Shown here: piece after piece, positions 17,569 to 27,196 of the stretch
Position numbering within the stretch: the first letter of the stretch is position 1
Layout: the number at the start of each line of letters is the position of its first letter
Source of the DNA: Hyphomicrobiales bacterium
GTDB taxonomy: Bacteria > Pseudomonadota > Alphaproteobacteria > Rhizobiales > Beijerinckiaceae
Direction of reading: 5' to 3'
NCBI GenBank assembly: GCA_947455025.1
Contig: CANGLU010000003.1
Coordinates: 1 to 64,000 of the forward strand
Length of the DNA stretch: 64,000 nt
Position numbers and translations under genes: made by a program
The notes under the pieces: generated by a model
What the model was told of the DNA's origin: nothing
What the model saw: only the letters and a program-made list of their open reading frames with translations
Database searches by the model: none

Positions 17569-18504
17569 ATGAGAGAGACCTTACCCGCATCCCGGCTTGA
17601 TCCAAAGCCTTTGTCCCTGCCGCCACTGACCGCCTTGCGCGCTTTTGAGGCGGCGGCGCGGCATGAAAGCTTTCGCTTGGCGGCTGAAGAATTGAATATC
17701 ACCCAATCTGCCGTCAGCCATCAGATCGCGCATCTTGAGAAATGGCTGGGGAAGGATTTATTCCGGCGTACCGGACGCAAAGTGGAACTGACTGAAGCGG
17801 GACGGCTCTATTTTCCCTATTTACGCGAGGCGTTCGAGAAAATTGATGCCGGAACGCAATTGGTTTCCCGTCCGGCGCAGCAGGAATTGACCGTCCAGCT
17901 TTATGTGACAGTTGCCTCGCGGTGGATGATGGGCCGTTTGCACGCCTTGCAGCAGGCTTGCCCGGATCTTCTGGTGCGGTTCAATGCGAGCCAGATGGAT
18001 TGGGAGTTTGATCCGCGCCATGCCGATGTCGGCATCATTTCAACGACTGAGCCAAATCGACAGGGCTTTTCCTACACGCCTTTGTTTGAGGCTCGTTTAA
18101 TTGCCGTGTGTAGTCCGAAACTGTTGGCACAGAATTCGCCGATTGTGGAGCCAGCCGATATTGTGCGCCATACGCTGCTGCAGGTTTACACGGCCCAACA
18201 TGATTGGGATGTGTGGTTGGGCGCTGCCGGTCTTTCCGGCCTGAACGACGGGGCTACGATTCGGTTTGATAGTTATCTCTTGGCGTTAGAGGCCGCGATG
18301 GACGGGCAGGGCATTGCGATTGTTCCCGATTTTCTAGCGCGTCAGGATTTGGCTTCGGGGCGCTTGGTGCAACCGGTCGCGCAATCGGTGCCGCAGCCTG
18401 CGCGGTGGTATCTTGTTTCACGCAAAGACCGCACCGATGAGCCAGCCATTGCGCGCTTCCGGTTTTGGCTTTTAGGCGAAGTGGCGGAAATGCAGCAGCG
18501 TTGA
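17569..18504 (+). CDS. LysR-family transcriptional regulator (GcvA-like)
   Basis: 311 residues from the ATG at 17569. The N-terminal helix-turn-helix (LTALRAFEAAARHESFRLAA, then SAVSHQIAHLEKWLG) and the C-terminal substrate-binding fold match GcvA-like members. No clear Shine-Dalgarno is seen; an in-frame ATG at 17551 lies inside the palindrome and the open frame runs further upstream, so the start is uncertain. By position it should control the divergent MttB-DMGDH-enolase-dehydrogenase run and perhaps the CocE-type gene 56 bp downstream. Confidence 0.88.
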   Translation: MRETLPASRLDPKPLSLPPLTALRAFEAAARHESFRLAAEELNITQSAVSHQIAHLEKWLGKDLFRRTGRKVELTEAGRLYFPYLREAFEKIDAGTQLVSRPAQQELTVQLYVTVASRWMMGRLHALQQACPDLLVRFNASQMDWEFDPRHADVGIISTTEPNRQGFSYTPLFEARLIAVCSPKLLAQNSPIVEPADIVRHTLLQVYTAQHDWDVWLGAAGLSGLNDGATIRFDSYLLALEAAMDGQGIAIVPDFLARQDLASGRLVQPVAQSVPQPARWYLVSRKDRTDEPAIARFRFWLLGEVAEMQQR

Positions 18505-18560
18505 CACGATAAAAGCCGTCGATGAAAACTGTCGGTAAAGCATCAAGGGGAGGAATATCG

Positions 18561-20585
18561 ATGACCAATGAAGTCGTTAAAGATGGTGTGCGCGTCATCG
18601 AGAATATTTTTATCCCGCTCAAAGATGGCACCAAACTCGCCGCGCGTCTGTGGCTTCCGGTTGATGCGGATAAAAGCCCTGTTCCCTGCGTGCTGGAATA
18701 TATCCCCTATCGCAAGACCGATGGCACGCGCGGCCGTGATGAGCCGATGCATGGCTGGTTCGCGCGACACGGTACGGCCGCCATTCGCGTTGATCAACGC
18801 GGATCGGGTGAATCCGATGGCCTAATGGAAGATGAATATCTTCTGCAAGAGCAGGACGATGCGATTGAAGTCATCGCGTGGATTGCTGAACAAACGTGGT
18901 GCACCGGCTCCGTTGGTATGATGGGTAAAAGCTGGGGTGGGTTTAATTGCTTACAAGTAGCGATGCGCCGGCCGCCTGCATTGAAAGCCATTCTCTCGGT
19001 ATGTTCGACGGATGATCGCTATACAGATGATATTCATTATACGGGCGGCTGCTTGCTTAACGATAATTTATGGTGGGGTGCGATTATGCATGCCTATCAA
19101 GCCCGTCCACTTGATCCTGCGATTGTCGGGGATCGGTGGCGCGAGGCGTGGCTTGAACGCGTCAAAGCCATGCCGAATTGGCCCATGCTTTGGATGAACC
19201 ACCAGCGTCGCGATGCCTATTGGATGCATGGTTCGGTAAATGAAGATTGGAAGGCGATTAACATTCCGGTGATGATCACGGGCGGATGGGCCGATGCCTA
19301 TACCAATACATTGCCGCGTCTCTTGGCGGGATTAAACGTGCCACGCTTGGGTATTTTGGGGCCATGGGCGCATATTTATCCGCATGATGGTGTGCCGGGT
19401 CCGGCTATCGGATTTTTGCAAGAAGCGCAGCGTTGGTGGGACCATTGGCTCAAGGGCGTCGATACGGGCATCATGAAAGAGCCGATGCTGCGGGCCTATA
19501 TTGAAGATGAAGCAGGCGCAGGACACTGGACGGAACATCGCAATGGCTATTGGGCCGGTGAAGCGGTGTGGCCTTCACCTTCCATCAAACCGCTTAAGAT
19601 GCCCTTGGGCGACAAGACACTCGGTAGCCCTTCTACGCCATCGCAAGACCTATCCTTCCGTTCGCCGCAATGGGTTGGCATGGGATGTGGCGAGTGGATG
19701 GGAACCGGTGTTGCGGGGGAGCAGCCATCGGATCAGCGGATCGATGACGGGATGAGCTTATGTTTTGATACGGCACCTCTCGATCAAGACTTCGCGATTT
19801 TGGGGGCTCCGGAATTTGAGTGTGAGATTGCGTCTGATAAACCCATCGCTCAGCTTGCCGTGAGGCTTTGCCATGTGAGGCCGGATGGCGCTTCGCATCG
19901 CGTTTCCTATGCGGTGTTGAACCTCACGCATCGGGAATCGCATGAGCATCCGGAAGCGTTAAAGCCGGGACATTTTTATACGGTGAAAGTTACGCTGAAT
20001 GCGTGCGGTCATGTGTTTAAAAAAGGCTCGCGCGTGCGGCTTGCATTGTCATCGGCCTATTGGCCGTTGATCTGGCCAGCGCCGGAGGCGGCGACGTTAA
20101 CGCTGCGCACCGGTGGATCACATTTATCGCTGCCGGTTCGTGCGCGTCACTCCAACGATGCCGATATTGTTTTTGGGCCGCCAATGAGTGCTCCCGATGC
20201 CCCTGTGACGATGATACGGGAAGGATACGCGGAGCGGACCAGCGAGATTGATTTGCTGAACAATAGCGCGACCTATCGTACGGTAGGCGAGGGTGGTGTG
20301 TTTGGTGAAGGAGTGCGCCGATTTGATGAAACGGGTACGTCGTTGAGCCATGATCTTACCCGCGAATTGACGATTTCCGCTGATGATCCGCTCTGCGCGC
20401 GCTATGTCCTAAAAGGGGCCTACGAGATGGGGCGCGAAGGCTGGATGACGCGATCTGAAACAGTGTTGGAAATGACATCTACGCTCACGGATTTTCATGT
20501 GAAGGCGCGCACGGAAGTTTTTGAGAATGGTGTGTCGTTATTGGTGCGCGATTGGGATGATAAGGTTCCGCGCGATTTGATGTGA
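18561..20585 (+). CDS. CocE/NonD-family alpha/beta hydrolase (X-Pro dipeptidyl-peptidase S15 type)
   Basis: 674 residues. The ATG at 18561 is chosen for the strong AGGGGAGG upstream. The nucleophile Ser lies in GKSWGG (Ser124); a preceding YIPYRKTD and RVDQRGSGES are family landmarks, and the C-terminal jelly-roll (residues 380 on) is complete. Members split esters or N-terminal amides. It follows the LysR gene and faces no other enzyme on its strand. It could release an N-methylated acid from an ester or amide and so feed the divergent MttB run; this is an inference. Confidence 0.82.
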   Translation: MTNEVVKDGVRVIENIFIPLKDGTKLAARLWLPVDADKSPVPCVLEYIPYRKTDGTRGRDEPMHGWFARHGTAAIRVDQRGSGESDGLMEDEYLLQEQDDAIEVIAWIAEQTWCTGSVGMMGKSWGGFNCLQVAMRRPPALKAILSVCSTDDRYTDDIHYTGGCLLNDNLWWGAIMHAYQARPLDPAIVGDRWREAWLERVKAMPNWPMLWMNHQRRDAYWMHGSVNEDWKAINIPVMITGGWADAYTNTLPRLLAGLNVPRLGILGPWAHIYPHDGVPGPAIGFLQEAQRWWDHWLKGVDTGIMKEPMLRAYIEDEAGAGHWTEHRNGYWAGEAVWPSPSIKPLKMPLGDKTLGSPSTPSQDLSFRSPQWVGMGCGEWMGTGVAGEQPSDQRIDDGMSLCFDTAPLDQDFAILGAPEFECEIASDKPIAQLAVRLCHVRPDGASHRVSYAVLNLTHRESHEHPEALKPGHFYTVKVTLNACGHVFKKGSRVRLALSSAYWPLIWPAPEAATLTLRTGGSHLSLPVRARHSNDADIVFGPPMSAPDAPVTMIREGYAERTSEIDLLNNSATYRTVGEGGVFGEGVRRFDETGTSLSHDLTRELTISADDPLCARYVLKGAYEMGREGWMTRSETVLEMTSTLTDFHVKARTEVFENGVSLLVRDWDDKVPRDLM

Positions 20586-20590
20586 GCTAA

Positions 20591-20613
20591 TGGACCGCGC
20601 GCCTCTCGGTCCA
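20591..20613 (+). terminator. Likely terminator of the CocE-type gene
   Basis: TGGACCG and CGGTCCA form a perfect 7-bp stem around a 9-base loop, six bases after the stop codon, followed by GTTATTT, a weak T-tract. Confidence 0.5.
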
Positions 20614-20636
20614 GTTATTTACTCAATCAATTACTT

Positions 20637-20785
20637 CCTTCTCCTTGAAGGAGAAGGTGTCATGCGTAGCATGACGGATGAGGTTCTGGTGTTTTCCGCT
20701 TGAGGTTAAATATAGCCGATCTTAACGGCCGCCATTAGACCCTCATCCGGTTGCTCCGCAACCACCTTCTCCCCACGGGAGAAGG
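20637..20785. repeat. Mosaic palindromic repeat of the CCTTCTCC type
   Basis: Two inward-facing modules: CCTTCTCCTTGAAGGAGAAGG at the left (small hairpin), then GGATGAGG; and CCTCATCCGG followed by a hairpin CCTTCTCC-GGGAGAAGG at the right. The modules are inverted relative to each other around about 50 bp of unique sequence. Such elements are common between genes in alphaproteobacteria. It fills the gap between two converging genes. Confidence 0.7.
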
Positions 20786-20794
20786 ATTAAGGAT

Positions 20795-21271
20795 TTAATT
20801 TCGTTTTAATTTAATACCCTGTCCGGCATCATCCGGAATTGGCAATGCGGCGTGCTCGGCGGCGATGGCTTGGAGCTTCTCGCCAACGCTTTCAGGAAAC
20901 GCTGCAATTTTAGGCCCTGATTGGTCAACGCTGGCCAGCAATTGTTCGCACGTTGCGAGCAAAGTGTCATCGCTTCCGTGGCGCAGCCATTGATAGAGAC
21001 GGATGCGTTTGGCATCCATCTCGATGATTTGACCTGAGACCTTCAGCGGCTCGCCTTGCTTTACTTCGTGATGATACCGCATCTGCATGGCGAGCGTGAA
21101 GATTGTGTGGTTGGTAGCCACACGGCCCGCTTCATCAAGGCCCACCATCGCCATCATCGCATCGATCGCGCGTGAAAAAGGGATGGCATAGGCCGCATCG
21201 TTCATATGCCCATTATAATCTACCCAGTCGGGTAGAACGATGGCATCGTAAAGGTGAAGAGGCGTTGTCAT
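20795..21271 (-). CDS. cdhB: Thioesterase of the carnitine pathway (betainyl-CoA thioesterase, CdhB-like)
   Basis: 158 residues, hot-dog fold. WVDYNGHMNDAAY carries the Asp and the DYNGHM motif of the 4-hydroxybenzoyl-CoA thioesterase group. Its ATG directly follows the stop codon of the carnitine dehydrogenase gene (no gap). In pseudomonads a thioesterase next to carnitine dehydrogenase releases glycine betaine from betainyl-CoA. A second thioesterase at 28357 shares the DYNGHM motif, so the two may split work between betainyl-CoA and carnitinyl-CoA; which does which is not visible. Confidence 0.75.
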   Translation of the reverse strand: MTTPLHLYDAIVLPDWVDYNGHMNDAAYAIPFSRAIDAMMAMVGLDEAGRVATNHTIFTLAMQMRYHHEVKQGEPLKVSGQIIEMDAKRIRLYQWLRHGSDDTLLATCEQLLASVDQSGPKIAAFPESVGEKLQAIAAEHAALPIPDDAGQGIKLKRN

Positions 21272-22234
21272 TTAGATATGATCCGGACGGCCTTCGGCTT
21301 CTGGCCAATAATTTTTCACGAGTTTTAAAAGATCATTCAAGAAAGCATCACGACGGCGTTCCAATTCTTTGACCGAGCGACCTGCGGCTTGATGTTCGCA
21401 ACCATCGACAATTTTGTCGATGATCTCGTCAGTGAGTTCTGGCGCTGGCGTGTAGGAATAAGGCATTTTCAATGCCGGTCCGAATTGATGCATGAAATGG
21501 CGCATGCCCGCATCGCCGCCTGCGAGCTGGAAGGTGAGGAAGGTGCCCATCAGCGACCAGCGCAGGCCGCAGCCATACACAACGGCGGCATCGATTTCCT
21601 CGGTCGTTGCTACATCTTCTTTGATCAGCCAGAGGGCCTCGCGCCAAAGGGCTTCCATCAATCGATCGGCGATGAAGCCTTCGATTTCCTTGCGTACATG
21701 TAAAGGGCGCATTCCGATGCGCCGATAGAAGGTTTTGGCTGCTTCAACCGATTCGGCTGATGTTTTGGCACCTGCAACGATTTCTACCAAAGGCAAGAGA
21801 TAGACGGGATTGAAAGGATGTCCGACGACGATGCGTTCCGGATGAGCGCATTTCGATTGCAGGCTCGTGGGCAGTAAATAAGAGGTTGAGGAGGCAATGA
21901 CGATGCCGGGCTTGGCGGCAGCATCAATCTCGGCCAAGAGTTTTTGTTTGAGCTCTTCGCGTTCAGGTGCGTTTTCTTGCACGAAATCGGCATTTTTGAC
22001 GGCATCGGCAACCGAGCCAACATAGGTCAGGCGCGATTGGCTGGCGCCGGGGGCAAGACCTGCCGTTTCAAGCGCGGGCCAGGCATTGGCAACCGCCGCA
22101 CGGATTTTGGCTTCGCCATCGGGTGCGGGATCAAAGGCTACGACATCCAAGCCATGGGCTAAGCAACGGGCGGCCCAGCCTGAGCCGATAACGCCCGAGC
22201 CGATAATGGCAACCGTTTGAATGGATGATGACAT
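21272..22234 (-). CDS. cdhA: L-carnitine 3-dehydrogenase
   Basis: 320 residues, as in known carnitine dehydrogenases. The NAD site is [20 protein letters not shown] near the N-terminus. [23 protein letters not shown] and the C-terminal [15 protein letters not shown] are characteristic of this branch of the 3-hydroxyacyl-CoA dehydrogenase family. The enzyme oxidises L-carnitine to 3-dehydrocarnitine in the cytosol. AAGGGAGG precedes the ATG. It is coupled to the thioesterase downstream, and the matching cleavage enzyme is at 28926. Confidence 0.85.
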   Translation of the reverse strand: MSSSIQTVAIIGSGVIGSGWAARCLAHGLDVVAFDPAPDGEAKIRAAVANAWPALETAGLAPGASQSRLTYVGSVADAVKNADFVQENAPEREELKQKLLAEIDAAAKPGIVIASSTSYLLPTSLQSKCAHPERIVVGHPFNPVYLLPLVEIVAGAKTSAESVEAAKTFYRRIGMRPLHVRKEIEGFIADRLMEALWREALWLIKEDVATTEEIDAAVVYGCGLRWSLMGTFLTFQLAGGDAGMRHFMHQFGPALKMPYSYTPAPELTDEIIDKIVDGCEHQAAGRSVKELERRRDAFLNDLLKLVKNYWPEAEGRPDHI

Positions 22235-22443
22235 GGCTTAGCCTCCCTTAAAGATGATGCAGCGATTACTGCTCAATAGAGCGCAAAGTACTCGCGGAGG
22301 GAAGTCCGGTTGCGACGGCCAATAGCCACAAGGCGGCATGTCGCGCTTGGACGGCGCCGTGTCTTTTTCCGGCGGGCCAGAGTGAGCCGACTCAGCTTAA
22401 AGGTGGATCTAATTCGAGCTAATGTCCAACCGAAGCACCCCAC

Positions 22444-23346
22444 ATGACGCAGCCAATGCAAGCCAATCAACCCACCAATGATATGCGCCGCAAGCGCTGG
22501 CAGGGAATTGCCTATGTGGCCTGTGCGGCTTTGATGTGGAGTACGGCGGGTATTTGGGTGCGCTATCTTTCCCTCGATATCTGGACGATCCAGGCTGGCC
22601 GCGCCTTTTGCGGGGCGTTGTCGCTGTTTGTCTATTTGCTGATCATTGAACGCAAGAACATTCTTGCGCCGTTCCGGTCGATCAATCAGGTTGGTTATAT
22701 CATCGCCCCCATTAATGCGATTGGCATGGCCGCTTATATGCAGGCGTTGAATTGGACGACGGTTGCCAATGTGATGATCGTCTATACGACATTGCCTTTT
22801 GTCGTGGCTTTGGTCGGTTGGTTGTGGATGCGCGAGCGTGTGAACATGCGGACAATGTTTGCCAGCGCGATTGCTTTATCGGGCGTTACCTTCATGGTGG
22901 GAGGCTCGTATCAATCCGGTAATGTGAAGGGTGATCTCGCGGCCTTTGTTATGGTGCTGAGTTTTGCCGCGCTTGTCATGTTGTCGCGGCGTTACCCTAA
23001 ATTATCGATGCCCGCCCATTCGGTTGTTTCGGGGTTGATGTGTTTCGCAGCGGCCTATCCGCTGGCTCATTTTGCATCGGTGACGCTGAACGATGCGTTG
23101 CTGCTGTTGATCTTGGGCTCCATCACCATTGGGGTTGCCAATGTCATGTATATGCGCGGTGTGGCGCTGATCCCGCCCGCCGAAGCGGGGTTGATCGGGT
23201 TGCTGGATACGATTATCGCGCCGCTTTGGGTGTTTTGGATTTTCAACGAGCGGCCAGCGGATGGTGCGTTGATTGGCGGCGCTATTGTGTTGGCGGCCGT
23301 GGTGTTTCAGATTGTCGGCGAGGGACAGGGAGCGGCTGCGGATTAA
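22444..23346 (+). CDS. DMT-superfamily (EamA) transporter
   Basis: 300 residues with about ten hydrophobic segments in two EamA repeats (first ends near [10 protein letters not shown], second near [11 protein letters not shown]). Substrate unknown. It stands alone on the plus strand between two minus-strand carnitine-gene groups and may move a pathway metabolite. Its stop codon shares TTAA with the stop of the convergent CaiD-like gene, so the two genes end on the same four bases. Confidence 0.82.
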   Translation: MTQPMQANQPTNDMRRKRWQGIAYVACAALMWSTAGIWVRYLSLDIWTIQAGRAFCGALSLFVYLLIIERKNILAPFRSINQVGYIIAPINAIGMAAYMQALNWTTVANVMIVYTTLPFVVALVGWLWMRERVNMRTMFASAIALSGVTFMVGGSYQSGNVKGDLAAFVMVLSFAALVMLSRRYPKLSMPAHSVVSGLMCFAAAYPLAHFASVTLNDALLLLILGSITIGVANVMYMRGVALIPPAEAGLIGLLDTIIAPLWVFWIFNERPADGALIGGAIVLAAVVFQIVGEGQGAAAD

Positions 23347-24128
23347 CGGCCCTTCCATTCCGGTTTGCGTTTTTCGGCGAAGGCTTGCGGGCCTTCAAGC
23401 GCATCCTCGGATTTGAGCATCGCATCGTAAGAAGGGATCGCGCCGGAGCGCATCAGGCGATAGCCTTCTTTCACATCGAGCGGCAATGTGGCTTTGATCA
23501 CGGCTTTGATTGCTTGAAGCGCGAGAGGCGCATTAGCTGCGATGGTTTGCGCTAACGCGCGCGCTTCACGCATTAAATCATCTTTGGCGACGACTTTGTT
23601 GATGAGGCCCCAGCGCAGCGCTTCTTCGGGCCCCATACGGCGCGCAGTCATCAGTATTTCCATAGCAATCGGAAGCGGTAAGCGTTTGGGTAAACGCAAC
23701 ACGCCACCTGCATCGGCCATAATGCCCAAAGTGACTTCGGTGAGGGCGAATTCTGCGGTATCGGCTGCGACAATCAAATCAGCGGCAAGCGCCAATTCAA
23801 AACCGCCACCAAAGGCTAAGCCGTTCACCGCAGCGATGACGGGTTTGTCGAGATCCCACAATTCCGTGAGACCGGCAAAGCCGCCCGGTCCATGTTCGGC
23901 GTCAACGGCCTCGCCCTCTGCGCCGGCTTTCAAATCCCATCCGGCGGAAAAGAAACGGCCTTCGCCGCCTGTGAGAATGGCGACGGATAGTGAAGGGTCA
24001 TCGCGAAATTCGGCAAAGGCTGTGTAGAGAGCTTGGCTTGTCGGCACATTGATGGCGTTGGCCTTTGGACGGTCGAGCGTGATTTCAAAGACAGCGCCAT
24101 CGCGGCGGGTTGTAACGGGATTGGTCAT
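23343..24128 (-). CDS. caiD: Enoyl-CoA hydratase, carnitinyl-CoA dehydratase (CaiD)-like
   Basis: 261 residues, equal to CaiD of enteric bacteria. The runs [64 protein letters not shown] and [12 protein letters not shown] follow CaiD closely. CaiD interconverts crotonobetainyl-CoA and L-carnitinyl-CoA. Start and the upstream acyl-CoA synthetase stop overlap as ATGA. In this operon it would hydrate crotonobetainyl-CoA towards carnitine rather than reduce carnitine as enterics do. Ordinary enoyl-CoA hydratase activity remains possible. Confidence 0.82.
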   Translation of the reverse strand: MTNPVTTRRDGAVFEITLDRPKANAINVPTSQALYTAFAEFRDDPSLSVAILTGGEGRFFSAGWDLKAGAEGEAVDAEHGPGGFAGLTELWDLDKPVIAAVNGLAFGGGFELALAADLIVAADTAEFALTEVTLGIMADAGGVLRLPKRLPLPIAMEILMTARRMGPEEALRWGLINKVVAKDDLMREARALAQTIAANAPLALQAIKAVIKATLPLDVKEGYRLMRSGAIPSYDAMLKSEDALEGPQAFAEKRKPEWKGR

Positions 24129-26182
24129 TGCGTCTTTCCATCGGCTAGGCGGATCATGGCATCAACGGCCACGGCACCTTGTTCGAGAATGAGAACGGGA
24201 TTGGCGTCAAGTTCGACAAGCGTGTCGCGATGGGATTCGGCAAAAGCAGCCACCGCCATAATCGCGTCAATCGCGGCTTTACGGTCGCCTTTTGGTTTGC
24301 CGCGAAAGCCGTTGACGAGACGGGCGAGCTTTAGGGTATCAAAGGCTTGCTCAACCTCCGCACGACGAACCGGAAGCAGAAGCGAGGCTGCGTCTTTTAA
24401 GAGCTCAACCAAAATACCGCCGGAGCCGAAGGTGAGCGTGGGGCCGAACAGAGGATCGCGGGTTATGCCGACAATCATTTCAGCAACGATATTTGTTTGC
24501 ATCGCCTCAACAAGAAATTGGTTTGAGATATGTGCTATGGATGTTGCGGCTTCTCGAGCCGCATCAGGCGTTTTGAGATTGAGCTTAACTGCGCCCGCTT
24601 CGGTTTTATGCGCGATTGACTCCGATACCGCTTTAACGACGACGGGATAGCCTATGGCATTGGCAGCGTCAGCGACGCCATCAAGTGCGATAACGCGCGA
24701 GTGTGGAATGGTTAGCCCGTGCTGCGCCAGCACGGCTTTGCCCGTTGGCTCATCCAGCATGCGGATAGGTTCGTTGATCGACGCTGTTGAGCGCAAAGGC
24801 GCTGATCTTTGTGCTGTGCGTCTTGTGCCAATTTCAGAGGCGATGCGGATGGCTTCCATGCATTCACTGATGCCCTGCATGGGTGCGATGCCCGAGGCAA
24901 TCATGCGTTGCCCAACCGCTTCGGGTAATGATTCAGGCAAGGAGGCGACGAGGGCCGCTTTGGCTCCCGTTGCTTTTTGGGCTGCTTCAAACGCGGCTAA
25001 GGTGGCCTCCCAACTGGAGGCATCGCATCGATCTTCGCGGGGAAAATCGAGGATCAGAAGGTTCATCGCATAGCCTGCGCCTAACATGGCGGAGAAGGTG
25101 GCGGTTGAGGCTTCGAGATTACCCCAAATATAGGTGTGGTAATCAAGCGGATTGGCGAGCGGCACTTTGGGGCCGAGCGCTTCAAAGAGTTTTGCTTCCG
25201 CGTCTTTTGGCAGAGGCGGGGTTGGAAGGCCTGCATCCGATGCAAGGTCGGCGACAAGACCCGCTTCGCCACCCGAACAGCTCATGGAGGAAACGGTGTT
25301 TCCTGAAAGCGGACCATGGACGTGTAGCAGTTTGAGGGTTTCAATAAAAACGGAAACATCTTTCGCGCGGCCAATGCCATAGCGCTTAAACAGCGCGTCA
25401 AATAAAGCATCCGAGCCCGCAAGGGACGAGGTGTGCGACAGTGTTAAGGCGGCGCCCGCTTCCGACCGCCCTGTTTTGATAGCAACAATGGGCACGCCTT
25501 TGTCGAGCGCGCGTAACGCTGCTTGTGAAAAGCGCTCAATATCATCCAAACCTTCGATATGAAGGCCGATGGCGGTGACGCGATCATCGTCCAGCAACGT
25601 GTCGATCATCTCGCCTAAATCGCCTTTGGCTTTGTTGCCGGCGGAGATGAGATAGGCAAGCGGTAAGCTGCGCGCCTGCATGGTAAGGTTCAACCCGATA
25701 TTGCCCGATTGCGTGATGATCGCGACGCCTTTTTGAACCGACAAGCCGCCATGTTGATCAGGCCAGAGCGCGGCACCATCGAGATAATTTAAGAGGCCGT
25801 AGCAATTGGGGCCAAGCAGCGCGAGATCGCCTGAGGCGGCTACGAGCTTATCTTGAAGGACAGCACCTTCCGGCCCAACTTCCGCAAAGCCCGACGCGTA
25901 GCAGACCGCGCCGCCCGCACCCATTTTGGCCAAAGCCGCAACGGCATCGATCGTTGCATCGCGCGGCACGGCAATGAAGGCCGCATCCGGTATGCCGGGG
26001 ATATCCTCTAAGCGCGCGAAGGCTTTTCGGCCCGCGACTTCCGCACGCTTGGGGTTTACCGGCCAAATCTCGCCTTTAAACCCAATTCGCTCGCATTGGC
26101 GAATGACTTCGGCGGCTTCCCGACCGCCAATAACAACCAGCGAACGCGGCGATAGAAGGCGGGCAAGGGGGGAGCGGGTCAT
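24125..26182 (-). CDS. NDP-forming acyl-CoA synthetase (CoA-binding + ATP-grasp)
   Basis: 685 residues: CoA-binding domain ([12 protein letters not shown]), succinyl-CoA-ligase-like middle with the [10 protein letters not shown] His that is phosphorylated in this family, then a C-terminal ATP-grasp domain ([19 protein letters not shown]). The enzyme activates an acid with CoA. Placed between a CaiD-like hydratase and an acyl-CoA dehydrogenase, it is the best candidate in the operon to activate gamma-butyrobetaine, crotonobetaine or carnitine; this is inferred from context. Confidence 0.8.
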   Translation of the reverse strand: MTRSPLARLLSPRSLVVIGGREAAEVIRQCERIGFKGEIWPVNPKRAEVAGRKAFARLEDIPGIPDAAFIAVPRDATIDAVAALAKMGAGGAVCYASGFAEVGPEGAVLQDKLVAASGDLALLGPNCYGLLNYLDGAALWPDQHGGLSVQKGVAIITQSGNIGLNLTMQARSLPLAYLISAGNKAKGDLGEMIDTLLDDDRVTAIGLHIEGLDDIERFSQAALRALDKGVPIVAIKTGRSEAGAALTLSHTSSLAGSDALFDALFKRYGIGRAKDVSVFIETLKLLHVHGPLSGNTVSSMSCSGGEAGLVADLASDAGLPTPPLPKDAEAKLFEALGPKVPLANPLDYHTYIWGNLEASTATFSAMLGAGYAMNLLILDFPREDRCDASSWEATLAAFEAAQKATGAKAALVASLPESLPEAVGQRMIASGIAPMQGISECMEAIRIASEIGTRRTAQRSAPLRSTASINEPIRMLDEPTGKAVLAQHGLTIPHSRVIALDGVADAANAIGYPVVVKAVSESIAHKTEAGAVKLNLKTPDAAREAATSIAHISNQFLVEAMQTNIVAEMIVGITRDPLFGPTLTFGSGGILVELLKDAASLLLPVRRAEVEQAFDTLKLARLVNGFRGKPKGDRKAAIDAIMAVAAFAESHRDTLVELDANPVLILEQGAVAVDAMIRLADGKTQ

Positions 26183-26229
26183 CGTATCTCTATCCGAATG
26201 GTTCTAAGAATACTGTTTAGCACTTAAGC

Positions 26230-27171
26230 TTAACGGCTCTTTCTAAATTCCTGTGCAGCCCGAACGGCTTCCTCAATATGCGGCAGACCTAACCCGCAGC
26301 ATCCGCCGAGCAATTGAACACCGGAGGCAAGCCATTGCCGTGCGAAGACGCCATATTCATGCGGTGGAATAATATCGACGAAGCGCCAGCCTGGCATTTC
26401 GAAATAGCCGGAGTCTGGATAGACCATTATCGGTCCCTTGAAGTGTTGTTTTAACTCTTCCAATGCGGTGCCGATGATCTCTGACCCCGTATGCATCAGG
26501 CCAGCAGCATCGATACCTGATTTTGGAATCAGCGAGGCGATATCGCTGATCGGCAAATCATCGAAATGATGGAAGCTAACAACCTTACCGTCTTTGGCGC
26601 GCCTTGCGCTCATGCCGAAAAATACCGGCAGTCCGGTAGAAAGAGCAGCATTAACCGCAAGCTTCACGCGCTGTGGCTCATACATCATCTCGAGCATGAT
26701 GAGTTCGGCGCCCGCTTTTTTGGCCGTGTGTGCCAAATCGTGAAAGGCATCGCTGATCTCGGACGTTGACGGAATTTTTGCGGGATCGATGACCGCCGTT
26801 CCAGCCGACATGGGCACCATATGCGAAAGCGAAGCCGCAACGACAACGTCTTTTGCGTCCGTCTCATGGCGCGCGCGCAAGGCGGCTTCAACGGCCCGTT
26901 CGATGATCTCTTCCGAGCGCTCTGCAAGCCCTGCGTCTTTCAACATCAAGCGCGAGGCGGCATAGGTGTTGGCGGTGATGATATCGGATCCCGCGCGAAT
27001 ATAATCCGAGTGGATCGCCGTTAGAATATGATCATTTTCAAGGGTTGCGGGGCCACACCATGCGGCCGGATCCATTGGTGCGCCACGCCGTTCAAGCTCG
27101 GTGCCTGTGGCGCCATCAAGAACGATAATATCGCCATCGGCAAGGCGTTGCTTTAGTTTGGCATAGGCCAT
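26230..27171 (-). CDS. Homocysteine S-methyltransferase family protein with an altered zinc site
   Basis: 313 residues. LDGATGTELERRGAP and ITANTYAAS are standard, and the C-terminal LLGGCCGLG (residues 288-294) gives two zinc-binding Cys. The third ligand normally lies in a GxNC motif on an earlier strand; here that place reads AAGLMHTG (residues 222-229), with His and no Cys. The family methylates homocysteine from betaine or S-methylmethionine. In a carnitine/betaine operon, use of a betaine as donor is natural, but the changed site leaves room for another thiol or acceptor. Two-Cys-one-His zinc binding is also possible. Confidence 0.8.
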   Translation of the reverse strand: MAYAKLKQRLADGDIIVLDGATGTELERRGAPMDPAAWCGPATLENDHILTAIHSDYIRAGSDIITANTYAASRLMLKDAGLAERSEEIIERAVEAALRARHETDAKDVVVAASLSHMVPMSAGTAVIDPAKIPSTSEISDAFHDLAHTAKKAGAELIMLEMMYEPQRVKLAVNAALSTGLPVFFGMSARRAKDGKVVSFHHFDDLPISDIASLIPKSGIDAAGLMHTGSEIIGTALEELKQHFKGPIMVYPDSGYFEMPGWRFVDIIPPHEYGVFARQWLASGVQLLGGCCGLGLPHIEEAVRAAQEFRKSR

Positions 27172-27196
27172 TATCGTTCTCCGGGTTTAACGAGGG

